Shown here piece by piece: positions 1-8,984 of a stretch of DNA of 48,066 bases; position 1 is the stretch's first letter, and each line of letters begins with the position of its first letter. The notes beneath the pieces were generated by a model that was given only the letters and a program-made list of their open reading frames with translations, searched no databases and had not been told where the DNA came from. Both the position numbers and the translations under genes were made by a program. Source of the stretch: an uncultured Ruminococcus sp. (lineage in GTDB: Bacteria; Bacillota; Clostridia; Oscillospirales; Ruminococcaceae); contig UQEM01000001.1 in the NCBI GenBank assembly GCA_900540005.1, positions 1-48,066 on the forward strand, written 5' to 3'.

Positions 1-54
1 CGTAAAATTTATGCTCGAAAATCTGCATATTATCTTAGTGTCAACACTCCCTAA

Positions 55-87
55 AAAACGTCAGCCACTTTTCGTGACTGACGTTTT
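55..87 (-). terminator. Intrinsic terminator of the cohesin-like/dockerin gene
   Basis: A 10-bp outer stem (AAAACGTCAG with CTGACGTTTT) and a short inner CAC/GTG stem lie 2 nt past the stop codon of the minus-strand gene. Both flanks are A/T tracts, so it could stop transcription from either side. Confidence 0.8.
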
Positions 88-89
88 TA

Positions 90-1145
90 TTATGCCAGAT
101 ATTCTTCAAATGTGAGCTTTCCGTCAGCGCTCACATACGCGTAATACTCAAGAATAAGTGAGGCGTCAACGCTGTTCAGGATATCGTCCTTATTGACATC
201 TCCCGCCTTCTTTTGAAGTTCATTAAACTTTCCTCCGCTTTCGGTCATGGAATAAGCGTACTCCGTAAGTACAGCCGAGGCATCAACGCTGTTGATAAGC
301 CCGTCCCCGTTCACATCGCCGAGCGTGTAATCCTCGGGTATCTCAATGCTCGGATTCTCAACTATCACTATCCTGCCGTCGGGGATCTCTGCCGAAAAGA
401 TGTTTTCCTGCATTTTCCTGCCGTTCTCAGACTCCTCATAGTCGATAAAGGTCGGCGGCAGTTTTCCGTATTTTGAGTCGCCGATACGGAAGTGATACTC
501 ATCACCCTGCTTTACATCTTCGGGCAGCTTGAAATATATCGTCCACATCACGCCGTCCTTGCCGTAATCGTCATCTCCTGCCGTGGTGAGAAAAACAAAA
601 TCATCGGTATCTCCGTAAGCATAGGCGTGTGAAAGCTTGCTTATCGCCTCGCCCGGAACAGGCTGTTTGGTCTTGTCTATGGTCAGACGCTCGTCATAAT
701 AAAGGTATATTCCGGTATTGCAGTAATGACCCTCAGCTCCCATTACCGAAACAGTGACCTTGACAGTTCCGTCCTTCTGCGCCTTCACCTCAGCTATTTC
801 AGTTTCGGAAAGCACAAATACCGACTGGGGATAAAAGGGCATTTTAGTAGTGACGGCAGTCGTTGAGGTCGTACTTGCGGCAGAAGTTGTTGTTGAAGTA
901 GTAGCAGACGCTTTCGTCGAAGTCGTTGACTTAGCCGTTGTTGTCGTGGAAGTGCCTGCTGCCGAGGTAGTTGTAGTTGCAGCAGTCGTCGTGGTTGTCG
1001 GATTGCTTTCAGTTTCGTCTGCATACACCGAAGAAGTTAAAGTATAATTGTCAGATTCGGCGTATGTAAGGCTTCGGCTCAGCGAAATACTTCCTGCCGC
1101 AATCAAAATAGCCGAAAATGCGGAAATAATTTTGTTAAGCTTCAT
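90..1145 (-). CDS. Secreted cohesin-like domain plus dockerin protein, candidate adaptor scaffoldin
   Basis: 351 residues. A signal peptide (about 1-30) is followed by a Thr/Ser/Ala-rich linker (45-100), a beta-rich domain (104-262) and a C-terminal type I dockerin (275-345) with two Ca-binding repeats, DVNGDGLINSVD and DVNKDDILNSVD. The beta domain resembles cohesins: a VTVSV strand, 'GIYLYYDERL', 'DGVMWTIYFKL' and a closing 'GRIVIV' strand. That assignment is by eye and uncertain. If right, the protein would bind one dockerin and itself dock into a scaffold, like the small cohesin-dockerin adaptors (ScaC type) of R. flavefaciens. It starts with ATG behind AGGAGG. It lies 40 bp after the amidohydrolase gene with no obvious promoter between, so the two may be co-transcribed. 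Alternative: a non-cohesin carbohydrate-binding or unknown beta domain. Confidence 0.75.
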   Translation of the reverse strand: MKLNKIISAFSAILIAAGSISLSRSLTYAESDNYTLTSSVYADETESNPTTTTTAATTTTSAAGTSTTTTAKSTTSTKASATTSTTTSAASTTSTTAVTTKMPFYPQSVFVLSETEIAEVKAQKDGTVKVTVSVMGAEGHYCNTGIYLYYDERLTIDKTKQPVPGEAISKLSHAYAYGDTDDFVFLTTAGDDDYGKDGVMWTIYFKLPEDVKQGDEYHFRIGDSKYGKLPPTFIDYEESENGRKMQENIFSAEIPDGRIVIVENPSIEIPEDYTLGDVNGDGLINSVDASAVLTEYAYSMTESGGKFNELQKKAGDVNKDDILNSVDASLILEYYAYVSADGKLTFEEYLA

Positions 1146-1185
1146 AAATTCCTCCTGAAGCGTGTATTCTCAGACAGTACAGGGA

Positions 1186-1998
1186 TCATTCTATTCCCAT
1201 GAACTCCTTGAAATTATCGGAAAGTATGCGTCTGTTTTCTGCTTCGGTAAAGCCCAATGCGAGAAAACGTTCAAGTTCCTCCTCATGGCTCCACATCGGG
1301 AAATCCGAACCAAAGAAGCAGTTCTCAACGCCGTACTTTCTGACAAGATGCGCTGCTCGCTCGGGAGTCATGAAAGCCATTGAGCTGCTGACATCGAACT
1401 TCACATATTCGCTGCCCTCAAGGCACTCCTCTGCCTCGTCCCAGCGCTGATATCCGCCAAGATGAGCGGCAATAAGCCGGAGTTTCGGGAAATTCTTATG
1501 TATATTGGCGATCCGCTTGGGCGCAGAGTAGTTGTATCTCGGGTCTCCGCAATGGATAAGAAGCGGCAGGTCATTCTCTATCAGTTCGTATATTTTGAAA
1601 GCCTCAGGAGAATCCGCATCAAACTCCTGAAAATCGGGGTGGAGCTTCACGCCGTGCAGACCGAGAGACTTTATCTGCTCAATATCTGCCTCAAGGTTCT
1701 CGGAGTTCGGGTGAGTCGTTCCCAAGCCGAAAAAGCAAGGATTCGCCTTGCACTCTCTGCCGATAAACTTGTTTATCGAATTTATCTGGTGCGGAGTCGT
1801 TGCCGTCGAGCACACAAGGTATCTCGATACGCCGATCTTGCTGCCGCTTTCTATCAGCTTTTTGCTGAAGCCGCAGTTTTCCATTGGCAGGTCGTAGAAA
1901 CGTCCGATGTTGACTGTGGCATTTTCCGCTATTTTTTCAGGGAAAATGTGCGCATGGGCATCTATTATCTCATATTTTTCATAAATTTCCTTATCCAC
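1186..1998 (-). CDS. Amidohydrolase-2 family metal-dependent hydrolase
   Basis: 270 residues, cytoplasmic, no signal peptide. It carries the TIM-barrel amidohydrolase signatures: HxH near the N terminus (H15, H17 in 'DAHAHIF'), 'KLHPDF', 'LIHCGDP', 'LIAAHLGGY' and a late metal-binding aspartate in 'FFGSDFPMW'. The family includes decarboxylases (ACMSD type) and lactone hydrolases, so the substrate cannot be named. The start is GTG with a strong upstream GAGGAGG. A perfect-spacing promoter lies at 2046-2074, and the dockerin gene follows 40 bp downstream. Confidence 0.85.
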   Translation of the reverse strand: MDKEIYEKYEIIDAHAHIFPEKIAENATVNIGRFYDLPMENCGFSKKLIESGSKIGVSRYLVCSTATTPHQINSINKFIGRECKANPCFFGLGTTHPNSENLEADIEQIKSLGLHGVKLHPDFQEFDADSPEAFKIYELIENDLPLLIHCGDPRYNYSAPKRIANIHKNFPKLRLIAAHLGGYQRWDEAEECLEGSEYVKFDVSSSMAFMTPERAAHLVRKYGVENCFFGSDFPMWSHEEELERFLALGFTEAENRRILSDNFKEFMGIE

Positions 1999-2045
1999 TT
2001 TTTAGTCCTCCTCGGCGGTGTTTCCTTAAATCTATACAACTATTA

Positions 2046-2074
2046 ATTATACCTCATTCGCCCTCATTTGTCAA
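2046..2074 (-). promoter_or_regulatory. Sigma-A type promoter of the amidohydrolase-dockerin pair
   Basis: On the minus strand TTGACA (2069-2074), a 17-bp spacer and TATAAT (2046-2051) precede the GTG start by about 50 nt. Confidence 0.8.
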
Positions 2075-2104
2075 CGGCGCGGACAAGCTTTTAAAAACGA
2101 CAAA

Positions 2105-2132
2105 AGTCCCCGACCAGAACGGTCAGGGGCTT
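2105..2132 (-). terminator. Intrinsic terminator of the PL1-dockerin gene
   Basis: A GC-rich hairpin (CCCCTGACC with GGTCGGGG, one bulge) starts 5 nt after the minus-strand stop codon and is followed by a short CTTTTG run. Confidence 0.7.
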
Positions 2133-2136
2133 GAGA

Positions 2137-4908
2137 TCATGCTGTTTTTTCGGTTATAAGCTTTCTCATGAGAACAAGGTCGATCGAATTCAGTCTGCCG
2201 TCCGAATTGAGGTCGCCTGCCTCCCAGTTTACGATACCGCTGTCCTTTTTGCCGAGGATGAAATTGTTCAGAGCCACGAGGTCGGCGATATTGAATTCGC
2301 CGTCACCGTTAACGTCAACGACCTGCTCCTTTTCAGCCTCCTTGACAAAAACCGTGTAGTTTACCGTATTGCCGCTCTGACCGTTTGTTCCGAGCGTTAC
2401 GGACTCTCCGGCAGAGAAGTTCTTTGAGTAAACCTTGAATACAACGTCATTTGATATGCCGACTGTCGATCCCGTATCGGTGTAGTCCGACATCCATGCC
2501 GGAATGTTTGCAACTCGCGTATCGAGCGCGATGTAGACCACAATATCCGCACCTGCCGTAAACTTGCCGAGGTCGCCCGAAAATGCCTTTGAATCGCAGG
2601 CTGTGAGGATCTGCTCTGCGCCGGCGAGCTTATCGGGAAGTGATGTGATAGTGAAATCGCGGTCACCGAAAACCTTTCCGCCCAGTGCAGCGTCGTAGGC
2701 AATATTCCAGTCGGCAGCATTGTCGGTATCCTTCACGCCGAGTCCCTTAACAAGCTTTCCGCTTATCGGAAGAACTGCGGGAACGAGGCTCCAGTCCTGA
2801 CAATTATAGCCGTTCATTTCCCATTGCTGAACATTTCCGCCGTGTTCAAGACTGCCTGCGGAAACTTCAACAACGGAAACGTCATTGGAAATCTTGGTGT
2901 AGATCTTGTATGAGCCGTCAGCGTTCTTTACGAACTTGAACTTCTGATTGTCGCCGCCGTTATACTGGTAGAGGTCGAGATTTGTGCCGTTATCCGCCTT
3001 TTTGCCAGCAACGTCAAGAACGAACGTCTTGCCGTCTCCGAGCGCTGAGTAGACATAATAGTAACCGTCTCCTGCGGAGTAAAGTCTCCATACATTCCAC
3101 TCGCCCTCGCCGTTCGCGCCGCTGCCTGAACCTGCCCACTGCTGTATATTCGCGCCGTTTGCAGCCTTTCCGTCAGCAACTTCAAGGAAAAGTGAGCTGT
3201 TCACATTCTTTATCATGAACGCTGTGCCGTCCGCGAAATTTTCAGCGATAACTCCGCTCGGAGCTTCGTTATAGCCTGCACTCGGAACGCCCTTGCTGCC
3301 GTAGCGCAGATACATCCAGTTGCCCGCACTATTCTGAACGCCGCTGTAGCCTGCACAGTAGTTCTTGGCATTCTCTGCGGTAAGCGAAATGTAGTCGTAG
3401 TTAGTGTTTGGTCTCCATGTGCATTCGCCTGCGTAGGAGAGATTATTCCCGCTGCCTTGACCTACGCCTGTTCTGTTAGCTTTGTTGAAAATCGAACCCG
3501 AATCGGTAAAATAGCCCTTATACGCGGACTGTCCCCAGTCACAGCAGACATTTCCGCCGCCTGTGAAGTATGAGTTCTCAGAGAATATCTTGCAGTCGCT
3601 CTGAACGGTGAAAGCCATGCTGAACGTATCAACAAAGTTATTGAGCGAGTGGTAATATCCCCACCTCATGAGTCCCGGGCCTCTTGTAAGAGTTTGCTTA
3701 AACTTGTTTGAGATAAGCGACATATTCGGATAACCGTCGTACTTGCTGTAGTTGCTCTCGCTGTCATCGGGATAACCGAGGATAACGCCGTACTCGTGAA
3801 GTCCGAATGAGCTGTCCGAAACCGTGCAGTAATCCGCATCATAACAGCAGGCAAGGAACTTATCCCAATCGGGAAGTCCCGTTGAAGCCGTATTGTAGTC
3901 CGAATGTCCCACAAATGTACAGTGATCTACCCAAAGATTCTCACCTGAACCGAAATAAACCACGATGGAGTCGTTTCCGTTGGAATTACTATCGTGCTGA
4001 AGTTCAAAGTTCTTGATTATGATATTATTGCCTGTTCCGTTGTTTGAAGATGTGCAGAACTGAACATTGTAAAGCGTGTGCGCGCCGTAGCTTCCTATAA
4101 TGGTCTTGTTACTGTGAACATAGATACGTCCGTCAGGGCAGTAATATCTGCCCGAGGAATCCTTCGTAAGGGTGCTGACACTTATGTTGCTCTTTACAAC
4201 GATCGTGTAGGGCGTATCGGAAGTTGCGTATTTTTTCAGCTCGTCAAAGGTTGATACCTCTACTGTCTCGCCGAAAAGTCCGCCGATGTCCGCAGCCTTA
4301 ACGCTGCCAAGGTTGTCATTTTTGCAGTAGCCTGCAAATCCCTGCAATCCGTCGGGATTTAAAAGCCAAAGCTGATTATCCGCACCCGTGTAGCTTGCAA
4401 GAGTCATGCCGGAAGTTCCCTGTGTGAGAGCAAGCGAAGTGTCAGAGTAGTTGACTATCTTGTAGCAGAGATCGTTTCCAAGACGGTCTTTACTTACGGG
4501 AACAGCGTACCAATGCTGCGACTTGGCGGACTCGCTGCCGTAGACGATAACATTTGCCCCTGCCGCAACATTATAATTCTGTGGAGTGAGAACACGTCCC
4601 GACTCTGCATTGCAGATCTTGAAAAATGTTCCGTTTCCGTCCGAACCGACACGGTCGAAGCGCCATGAAGGCGCGAGAGTACTGCCGAGAGCCTTAACTG
4701 AGAGGGTAGAGCCGTCCTTGGTTCCGTTCTCGGTCAGGACTTTTGAATTATCCTTGGTCGCAATGTTCATTAGCTGAACGGGATAATCCACCGAAGCTGC
4801 CTGCACTTCAAGCGGATCGCCGGCAAGCCCGAAGAGGGGGAGCAGCCATGCGGTCAGCATAACAAGAGCAAGAAGCAAAGCCTTTTGCATACGTTTTGAG
4901 TTTAGCAT
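2137..4908 (-). CDS. Secreted PL1 pectate lyase with ricin-type modules and dockerin
   Basis: 923 residues. Signal peptide 1-38; ricin-type beta-trefoil-like module about 41-185; PL1 parallel beta-helix lyase about 205-545; second ricin-like (CBM13-type) module about 555-712 with QQW repeats; a beta-rich domain of unknown role 713-856; dockerin 863-920 (DVNGDGEFNIAD and DLNSDGRLNSID). PL1 hallmarks include 'LWVDHC' (325-330) and the arginine motif R-G-P-G-L-M-R (409-415), the counterpart of RxPxxR. It would cleave polygalacturonate by beta-elimination outside the cell while docked to a scaffold. The start is ATG in a strong AGGAGG context. It has its own promoter at 4966-4994 and terminator, so it is probably monocistronic. 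Confidence 0.9.
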   Translation of the reverse strand: MLNSKRMQKALLLALVMLTAWLLPLFGLAGDPLEVQAASVDYPVQLMNIATKDNSKVLTENGTKDGSTLSVKALGSTLAPSWRFDRVGSDGNGTFFKICNAESGRVLTPQNYNVAAGANVIVYGSESAKSQHWYAVPVSKDRLGNDLCYKIVNYSDTSLALTQGTSGMTLASYTGADNQLWLLNPDGLQGFAGYCKNDNLGSVKAADIGGLFGETVEVSTFDELKKYATSDTPYTIVVKSNISVSTLTKDSSGRYYCPDGRIYVHSNKTIIGSYGAHTLYNVQFCTSSNNGTGNNIIIKNFELQHDSNSNGNDSIVVYFGSGENLWVDHCTFVGHSDYNTASTGLPDWDKFLACCYDADYCTVSDSSFGLHEYGVILGYPDDSESNYSKYDGYPNMSLISNKFKQTLTRGPGLMRWGYYHSLNNFVDTFSMAFTVQSDCKIFSENSYFTGGGNVCCDWGQSAYKGYFTDSGSIFNKANRTGVGQGSGNNLSYAGECTWRPNTNYDYISLTAENAKNYCAGYSGVQNSAGNWMYLRYGSKGVPSAGYNEAPSGVIAENFADGTAFMIKNVNSSLFLEVADGKAANGANIQQWAGSGSGANGEGEWNVWRLYSAGDGYYYVYSALGDGKTFVLDVAGKKADNGTNLDLYQYNGGDNQKFKFVKNADGSYKIYTKISNDVSVVEVSAGSLEHGGNVQQWEMNGYNCQDWSLVPAVLPISGKLVKGLGVKDTDNAADWNIAYDAALGGKVFGDRDFTITSLPDKLAGAEQILTACDSKAFSGDLGKFTAGADIVVYIALDTRVANIPAWMSDYTDTGSTVGISNDVVFKVYSKNFSAGESVTLGTNGQSGNTVNYTVFVKEAEKEQVVDVNGDGEFNIADLVALNNFILGKKDSGIVNWEAGDLNSDGRLNSIDLVLMRKLITEKTA

Positions 4909-4965
4909 TTAACGTACCTCCTTAAATAATAAAATTATTAAACTCCTTAAAATTTAATTAACTTT

Positions 4966-4994
4966 ATTATACCACGCTGTTGCGCATATGTCAA
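4966..4994 (-). promoter_or_regulatory. Promoter of the PL1-dockerin gene
   Basis: Consensus TTGACA (4989-4994), a 17-bp spacer and TATAAT (4966-4971) read toward the gene, leaving a leader of roughly 50 nt. Confidence 0.85.
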
Positions 4995-5036
4995 TAGTCA
5001 GTCTATCAAAAATTGAAAGTTCCCACTGTACACTAT

Positions 5037-5068
5037 GGAAAAAGAAGCCCTCACGAGCTTCTTTTTCC
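5037..5068 (-). terminator. Terminator of the PL1-PL9 gene
   Basis: A perfect 12-bp stem (GGAAAAAGAAGC with GCTTCTTTTTCC) and an 8-nt loop lie about 35 nt past the stop codon. The T run is inside the stem rather than after it. Confidence 0.6.
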
Positions 5069-5103
5069 ATTATATCATTATATTTAGGGGAACCGGAATT
5101 TTC

Positions 5104-8100
5104 TTAGGATTCCGGGAGTGCTGTTATGAGCTGAGCAACGTACTTCTGAATCGAAAGCGCGTCCTGTGTTGTCAGACCTGAACCTTTCTTGTAAACATCA
5201 CCGTTCAGAACGCCCTGTTCTGTAATATGGGTATCGCTGCTGCCGTTTACACCGTATTTGTCACTGTTTGCAATGACCTGAAGGATCATGACTGCGTCTG
5301 AAATGTCAACCTTGCCATCAACGTTTGCATCGCCTGCAAGATAGTTGCTTTCGGTGCTTGTAGTAGTTGTCGTGGTGGTTGCGGAAGCTGTTGTCTGTGA
5401 AGTCTCAGGAGCATAAACCATGTAGAAAAGGTTTGCTGCATCAGCCTTTGACACCGTGTGAGCGCCAGCCGAAACGTCAACTGTTATGATTCCGTCGCCG
5501 CTTGAAGTGTACTTTGTTCCGTCAACCTTGATAGTTGCGTCGGACTCTGCAAATACAAGCGTGAATTTACCTGCGGAAGGGGCTGTAAATCCAACGGTTG
5601 TGGCTGTTTCGAGCTTGAGACACTGTGTAAGTGTAATGCCGTTGTAATTTACAGTACCCTTCGATGTAGAGAGGCTTCCGCTGATAGTATAGAAGCTGCT
5701 TGAAACTCCGTTCAGCGTGAAGTTGTGAACCTGATCTCCTTCAATGGGAGTTACCTGACCGCCCGTTGTAGTGGTGGTAGTAGTTGTCTGTACAGGTTGC
5801 GTGCTTACTGTTGTAACAACAGGCTGTGAAGAACCGTCAGACATATGATAGCCAAGCTTTGCGTATGTGCCGTTTTCGGGAGTCTCCGCGAAACCTGCGG
5901 GATCCAGCGAACCGTCAGCATTTCTCCATACTGTGTGGAAATCTGTGCCCATAGCCGGAACGCTGAGTGTTATGAAATCTGAATCAGCAGGAGTTACAAT
6001 ATCGCCAAGCTTTGCACCGTTGGTCATTACCGTGCTGTTCTTTGCATAATAGTACTTGCCGTTGTAGTAAATGGAATTTGTCATGTTTCCGACAAATTTA
6101 TCATTGCTTACCTTGATACCGGGAGCATTTGTCTTGGAAACCTTTGCGGTATTGATGTATGACATCATTCCGTCAAATGACGCGGAAGTGCTGCATCTGT
6201 AAACCATGTAGTTTGACTTGCCGTTGCCGCCGATACCGTTATTGTAAGCGGTGCAGTTCTTCATATCGCCGAATTCTGGATTGTTGTTGTCAGTAAATCC
6301 GCAGTTGAGGTTCTCGAAAGCGAGACAGTTCTCAACAATATGGCGCGTACCGACTCCGCCGCCGCCGAGCTTGAAGCCGTTTCCGTCGCATTCACCGTAA
6401 CCTCTGCCGTCCTCTGTAAAGCCGTTGCGGAATGCGATAGAATTTTTGATAGTTACAACACCTGTCGGGCCTGTTTCGGTCTTGGCATAGAGATCCCAGC
6501 CGTCATCGGAGTTGTTGTAGGACATACAGCCGTCAAATACATTTCCCTCGCCGCAGGTGAGCTTTGCAGCAAACCCGTCTGCATTCTCCATAGTTGCGTC
6601 ATCGCAGTTATTCTTGGAGGTGCAGTTTTTGATAAGGTTGTTTGCAGGCCACTCCGCAACAGACGCATAAGAGGTGTTATAGCGTGAGAGCTGAAGACCG
6701 GTATCCTGATTTCCGTTGAATATCATCATCTCGATGATGTTGTTATCACCCGAAAGGAGCATTCCGTTATCGCCTGCATTTGCGATTTCAAATCCGTAGA
6801 AGTGCCAGTATGCACCGTCAAGGACGAATCCTCTGTTTGCTCCTGCAACTGCCTGACCTGAGAAGTCAAACTTTACCTTTGCACCGGGGTATGCGGAGAT
6901 CGTCTTGTACTTTCCGGCTGTGCCCGAGTTGTTCTCCTTGATCAGGATAGTTTCGCTGAATTTATATGTTCCATCGAGGAGGTAGATAGTACCTCCTGCG
7001 GGGACACTCTTTATTGCTGTAAGAACGTCAGTCGGCGAGTTCATTGACTTGCCGTCCCCGCCTCCGTTGGGAGAAACATAAATAACGTCCGAGCCGACAA
7101 CAGGAACTGTTGACGTGGTCGTAGTTGTAGTCTGCTGAGGCTGAGTTGTCGTGACCGTGGTGGTGGTCGATTTTACGGAAGTCGTTACTGTGGTGACAAC
7201 AGGATCATTATTATCTGTAAATCCGCTGCCTATTGCAACGATAGAATCCTTATAAGCTACAATTGCTGCCTTGAGCGCTTCATTTACTGCATAAGAGGAG
7301 TCGTCAACGCTGTTATCGAAAGTCCACTTGAAGTCGCCGCCGTCAACACGGCCTGCACGAGCCATTACCTTTTCCTTTGCCTCCTCGGGAGAATCAGCCG
7401 TATAGCTGTACATTACCGAGGAAGTATCGAAATTGTTGTATGTAGTCCCGCCCTGCTTTGCCTTTACTGACGAGGGAACTGTTTCCTTAGCGTTTGATAC
7501 TTCGTAAGCGTCAAAATCAGTGGGATCCTGCTGATACGTTGTGTAGGCTTTCGCGCCTGTAATGTAGTTGCCGCAAGCCTTGATAACGCCGCCGTTCTCA
7601 CCTGAGAATGTGCCGCCCGAGAGATCATCACTTCCCTGCTTGGAGATAAGCATGGGATAGTTGCAGTTTCTGAAATAGTTATTCTCAACGAAAGCAGACG
7701 CTCCCATTGTTACGCCGACACCGTACTTTGCGTTGCCGTCATAATAGTTGTTGTAAATGTGTACCGAACAGGTTCTGATCCTTGGATGACGCGAATCAGA
7801 GTGGTCGTACCAGTTGTGGTGGTATGTAATGTAATTCTCTGTGCTCTCGCTCTTCATGCCCTGAAGATTGCACTTTCCGTTATCCCAGAAATGGTTGTAT
7901 GAATGTGTAACATAGGTAGAAGTCTTTGTATCGAGTGCACCGTCACCCTTTACCTGATCTGCGTCCGAACCTGCATCGCCGTAGAAGAAGTCGCAGTTAT
8001 GGACCCAGATATGGTCGTTTTTCTGCTGGAGTCCGCAGTCGTCGCCCTCTGAGCTGTTGCAGTTCATGAAGCCGAGGTTGCGTACCTCAACATTAGAACT

Positions 8101-8865
8101 GTTCTTCATTACAAGACCAAATCCGTTGAACGTTGTGTCGTTGCCCACGCCCTCAATCGTAAGTCCGCAGACAACTCCGTCAACCATGAGATCGCCCTTG
8201 GGCATATCAGCGGGGTCTGTGATGTTTCCGATGAACCTGATACATACAGGGCCGACCTTTGAATTATCCTTGAGATTCGTTATAATATTCTGAACTCCTG
8301 TGACAGTGGTAACTGTTCCCTTCTTGTCAGGAAGTGAAACGCTTACCGTATCCTTGGTTGCCTCTGTAACATAAATAACAGATGCATTGGATTTAAGCGT
8401 ACCGTCCTCATTGTAAGCTCCCGAGGAAGTTCCGTTTACAAATCCGAAACCGCTTCTGTCGTGAGCATAGGCTTCGGCTGATGAAGATGCCGACTTGGAA
8501 TTATCCTCGCTGCCGTTTATCACGGGAACGACCTTTATCGAATGGCTGCCTGCCTTGAGACCAAGAGCGTCAGCTCTCATATAGCCGCTGTACTGTCTGA
8601 TAAGCATTGAGTCAATCTTTGTATTGTCTACATAAACGTTATAGCCGGAAGCTCCGCTGACAGCGCTCCATGTTACATAAACACCCTCGCCGAATCCGCC
8701 AGCCTGAATGATCTTAACGCTGCTGTCAGCCGCAAATGCTGTGAATATATCAGTACCCGAAACAGCAGCATAATTACCGCCAAGAGTTCCTGCTGCCGTA
8801 GTCAGGCTCATTACAGCCGCTGCCGCAACAGAAGCAACTCTCTTTTTCATCAATGAGTTCTTCAT
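5104..8865 (-). CDS. Bifunctional PL1-PL9 pectate lyase with carbohydrate-binding module and dockerin
   Basis: 1253 residues. Signal peptide 1-46; FN3-like region 47-135; PL1 lyase about 150-545 with RHPRIR (359-364); Thr-rich linker 557-590; PL9 lyase about 593-1008 with 'DGFAAK' (candidate catalytic K768) and 'NSDDGWDLY'; linker 1013-1040; beta module 1045-1152; linker; dockerin 1176-1246. The order PL1-PL9-binding module-dockerin matches the R. flavefaciens PL1/9 enzyme whose module founded CBM77, so the beta module is probably CBM77, binding homogalacturonan through basic residues. The second dockerin loop (DVYKKGSGLTTQD) lacks several usual Asp/Asn ligands. It is probably monocistronic, with its own promoter and terminator. 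Domain calls are by eye; the overall role is very likely. Confidence 0.92.
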   Translation of the reverse strand: MKNSLMKKRVASVAAAAVMSLTTAAGTLGGNYAAVSGTDIFTAFAADSSVKIIQAGGFGEGVYVTWSAVSGASGYNVYVDNTKIDSMLIRQYSGYMRADALGLKAGSHSIKVVPVINGSEDNSKSASSSAEAYAHDRSGFGFVNGTSSGAYNEDGTLKSNASVIYVTEATKDTVSVSLPDKKGTVTTVTGVQNIITNLKDNSKVGPVCIRFIGNITDPADMPKGDLMVDGVVCGLTIEGVGNDTTFNGFGLVMKNSSNVEVRNLGFMNCNSSEGDDCGLQQKNDHIWVHNCDFFYGDAGSDADQVKGDGALDTKTSTYVTHSYNHFWDNGKCNLQGMKSESTENYITYHHNWYDHSDSRHPRIRTCSVHIYNNYYDGNAKYGVGVTMGASAFVENNYFRNCNYPMLISKQGSDDLSGGTFSGENGGVIKACGNYITGAKAYTTYQQDPTDFDAYEVSNAKETVPSSVKAKQGGTTYNNFDTSSVMYSYTADSPEEAKEKVMARAGRVDGGDFKWTFDNSVDDSSYAVNEALKAAIVAYKDSIVAIGSGFTDNNDPVVTTVTTSVKSTTTTVTTTQPQQTTTTTTSTVPVVGSDVIYVSPNGGGDGKSMNSPTDVLTAIKSVPAGGTIYLLDGTYKFSETILIKENNSGTAGKYKTISAYPGAKVKFDFSGQAVAGANRGFVLDGAYWHFYGFEIANAGDNGMLLSGDNNIIEMMIFNGNQDTGLQLSRYNTSYASVAEWPANNLIKNCTSKNNCDDATMENADGFAAKLTCGEGNVFDGCMSYNNSDDGWDLYAKTETGPTGVVTIKNSIAFRNGFTEDGRGYGECDGNGFKLGGGGVGTRHIVENCLAFENLNCGFTDNNNPEFGDMKNCTAYNNGIGGNGKSNYMVYRCSTSASFDGMMSYINTAKVSKTNAPGIKVSNDKFVGNMTNSIYYNGKYYYAKNSTVMTNGAKLGDIVTPADSDFITLSVPAMGTDFHTVWRNADGSLDPAGFAETPENGTYAKLGYHMSDGSSQPVVTTVSTQPVQTTTTTTTTGGQVTPIEGDQVHNFTLNGVSSSFYTISGSLSTSKGTVNYNGITLTQCLKLETATTVGFTAPSAGKFTLVFAESDATIKVDGTKYTSSGDGIITVDVSAGAHTVSKADAANLFYMVYAPETSQTTASATTTTTTTSTESNYLAGDANVDGKVDISDAVMILQVIANSDKYGVNGSSDTHITEQGVLNGDVYKKGSGLTTQDALSIQKYVAQLITALPES

Positions 8866-8955
8866 AAGTAGTCCTCCAATAATGTTTTAATAAATATTAA
8901 TGATAAGAAATTCCGTGCAGCCGTTCTGCACTCTTTATCCCCTTGTGTTGTATAC

Positions 8956-8984
8956 ATTATAGCTCAATTGACCATTGAGTTCAA
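8956..8984 (-). promoter_or_regulatory. Promoter of the PL1-PL9 gene with inverted repeat in the spacer
   Basis: TTGAAC (8979-8984), a 17-bp spacer and TATAAT (8956-8961). The spacer contains TCAAT-N5-ATTGA (8964-8978), a plausible operator. Confidence 0.75.

Noticed and set aside
850-1047. Val/Ala-rich plus-strand ORF
   Set aside because: Antisense translation of the Thr-rich linker; no ribosome binding site and repetitive composition.
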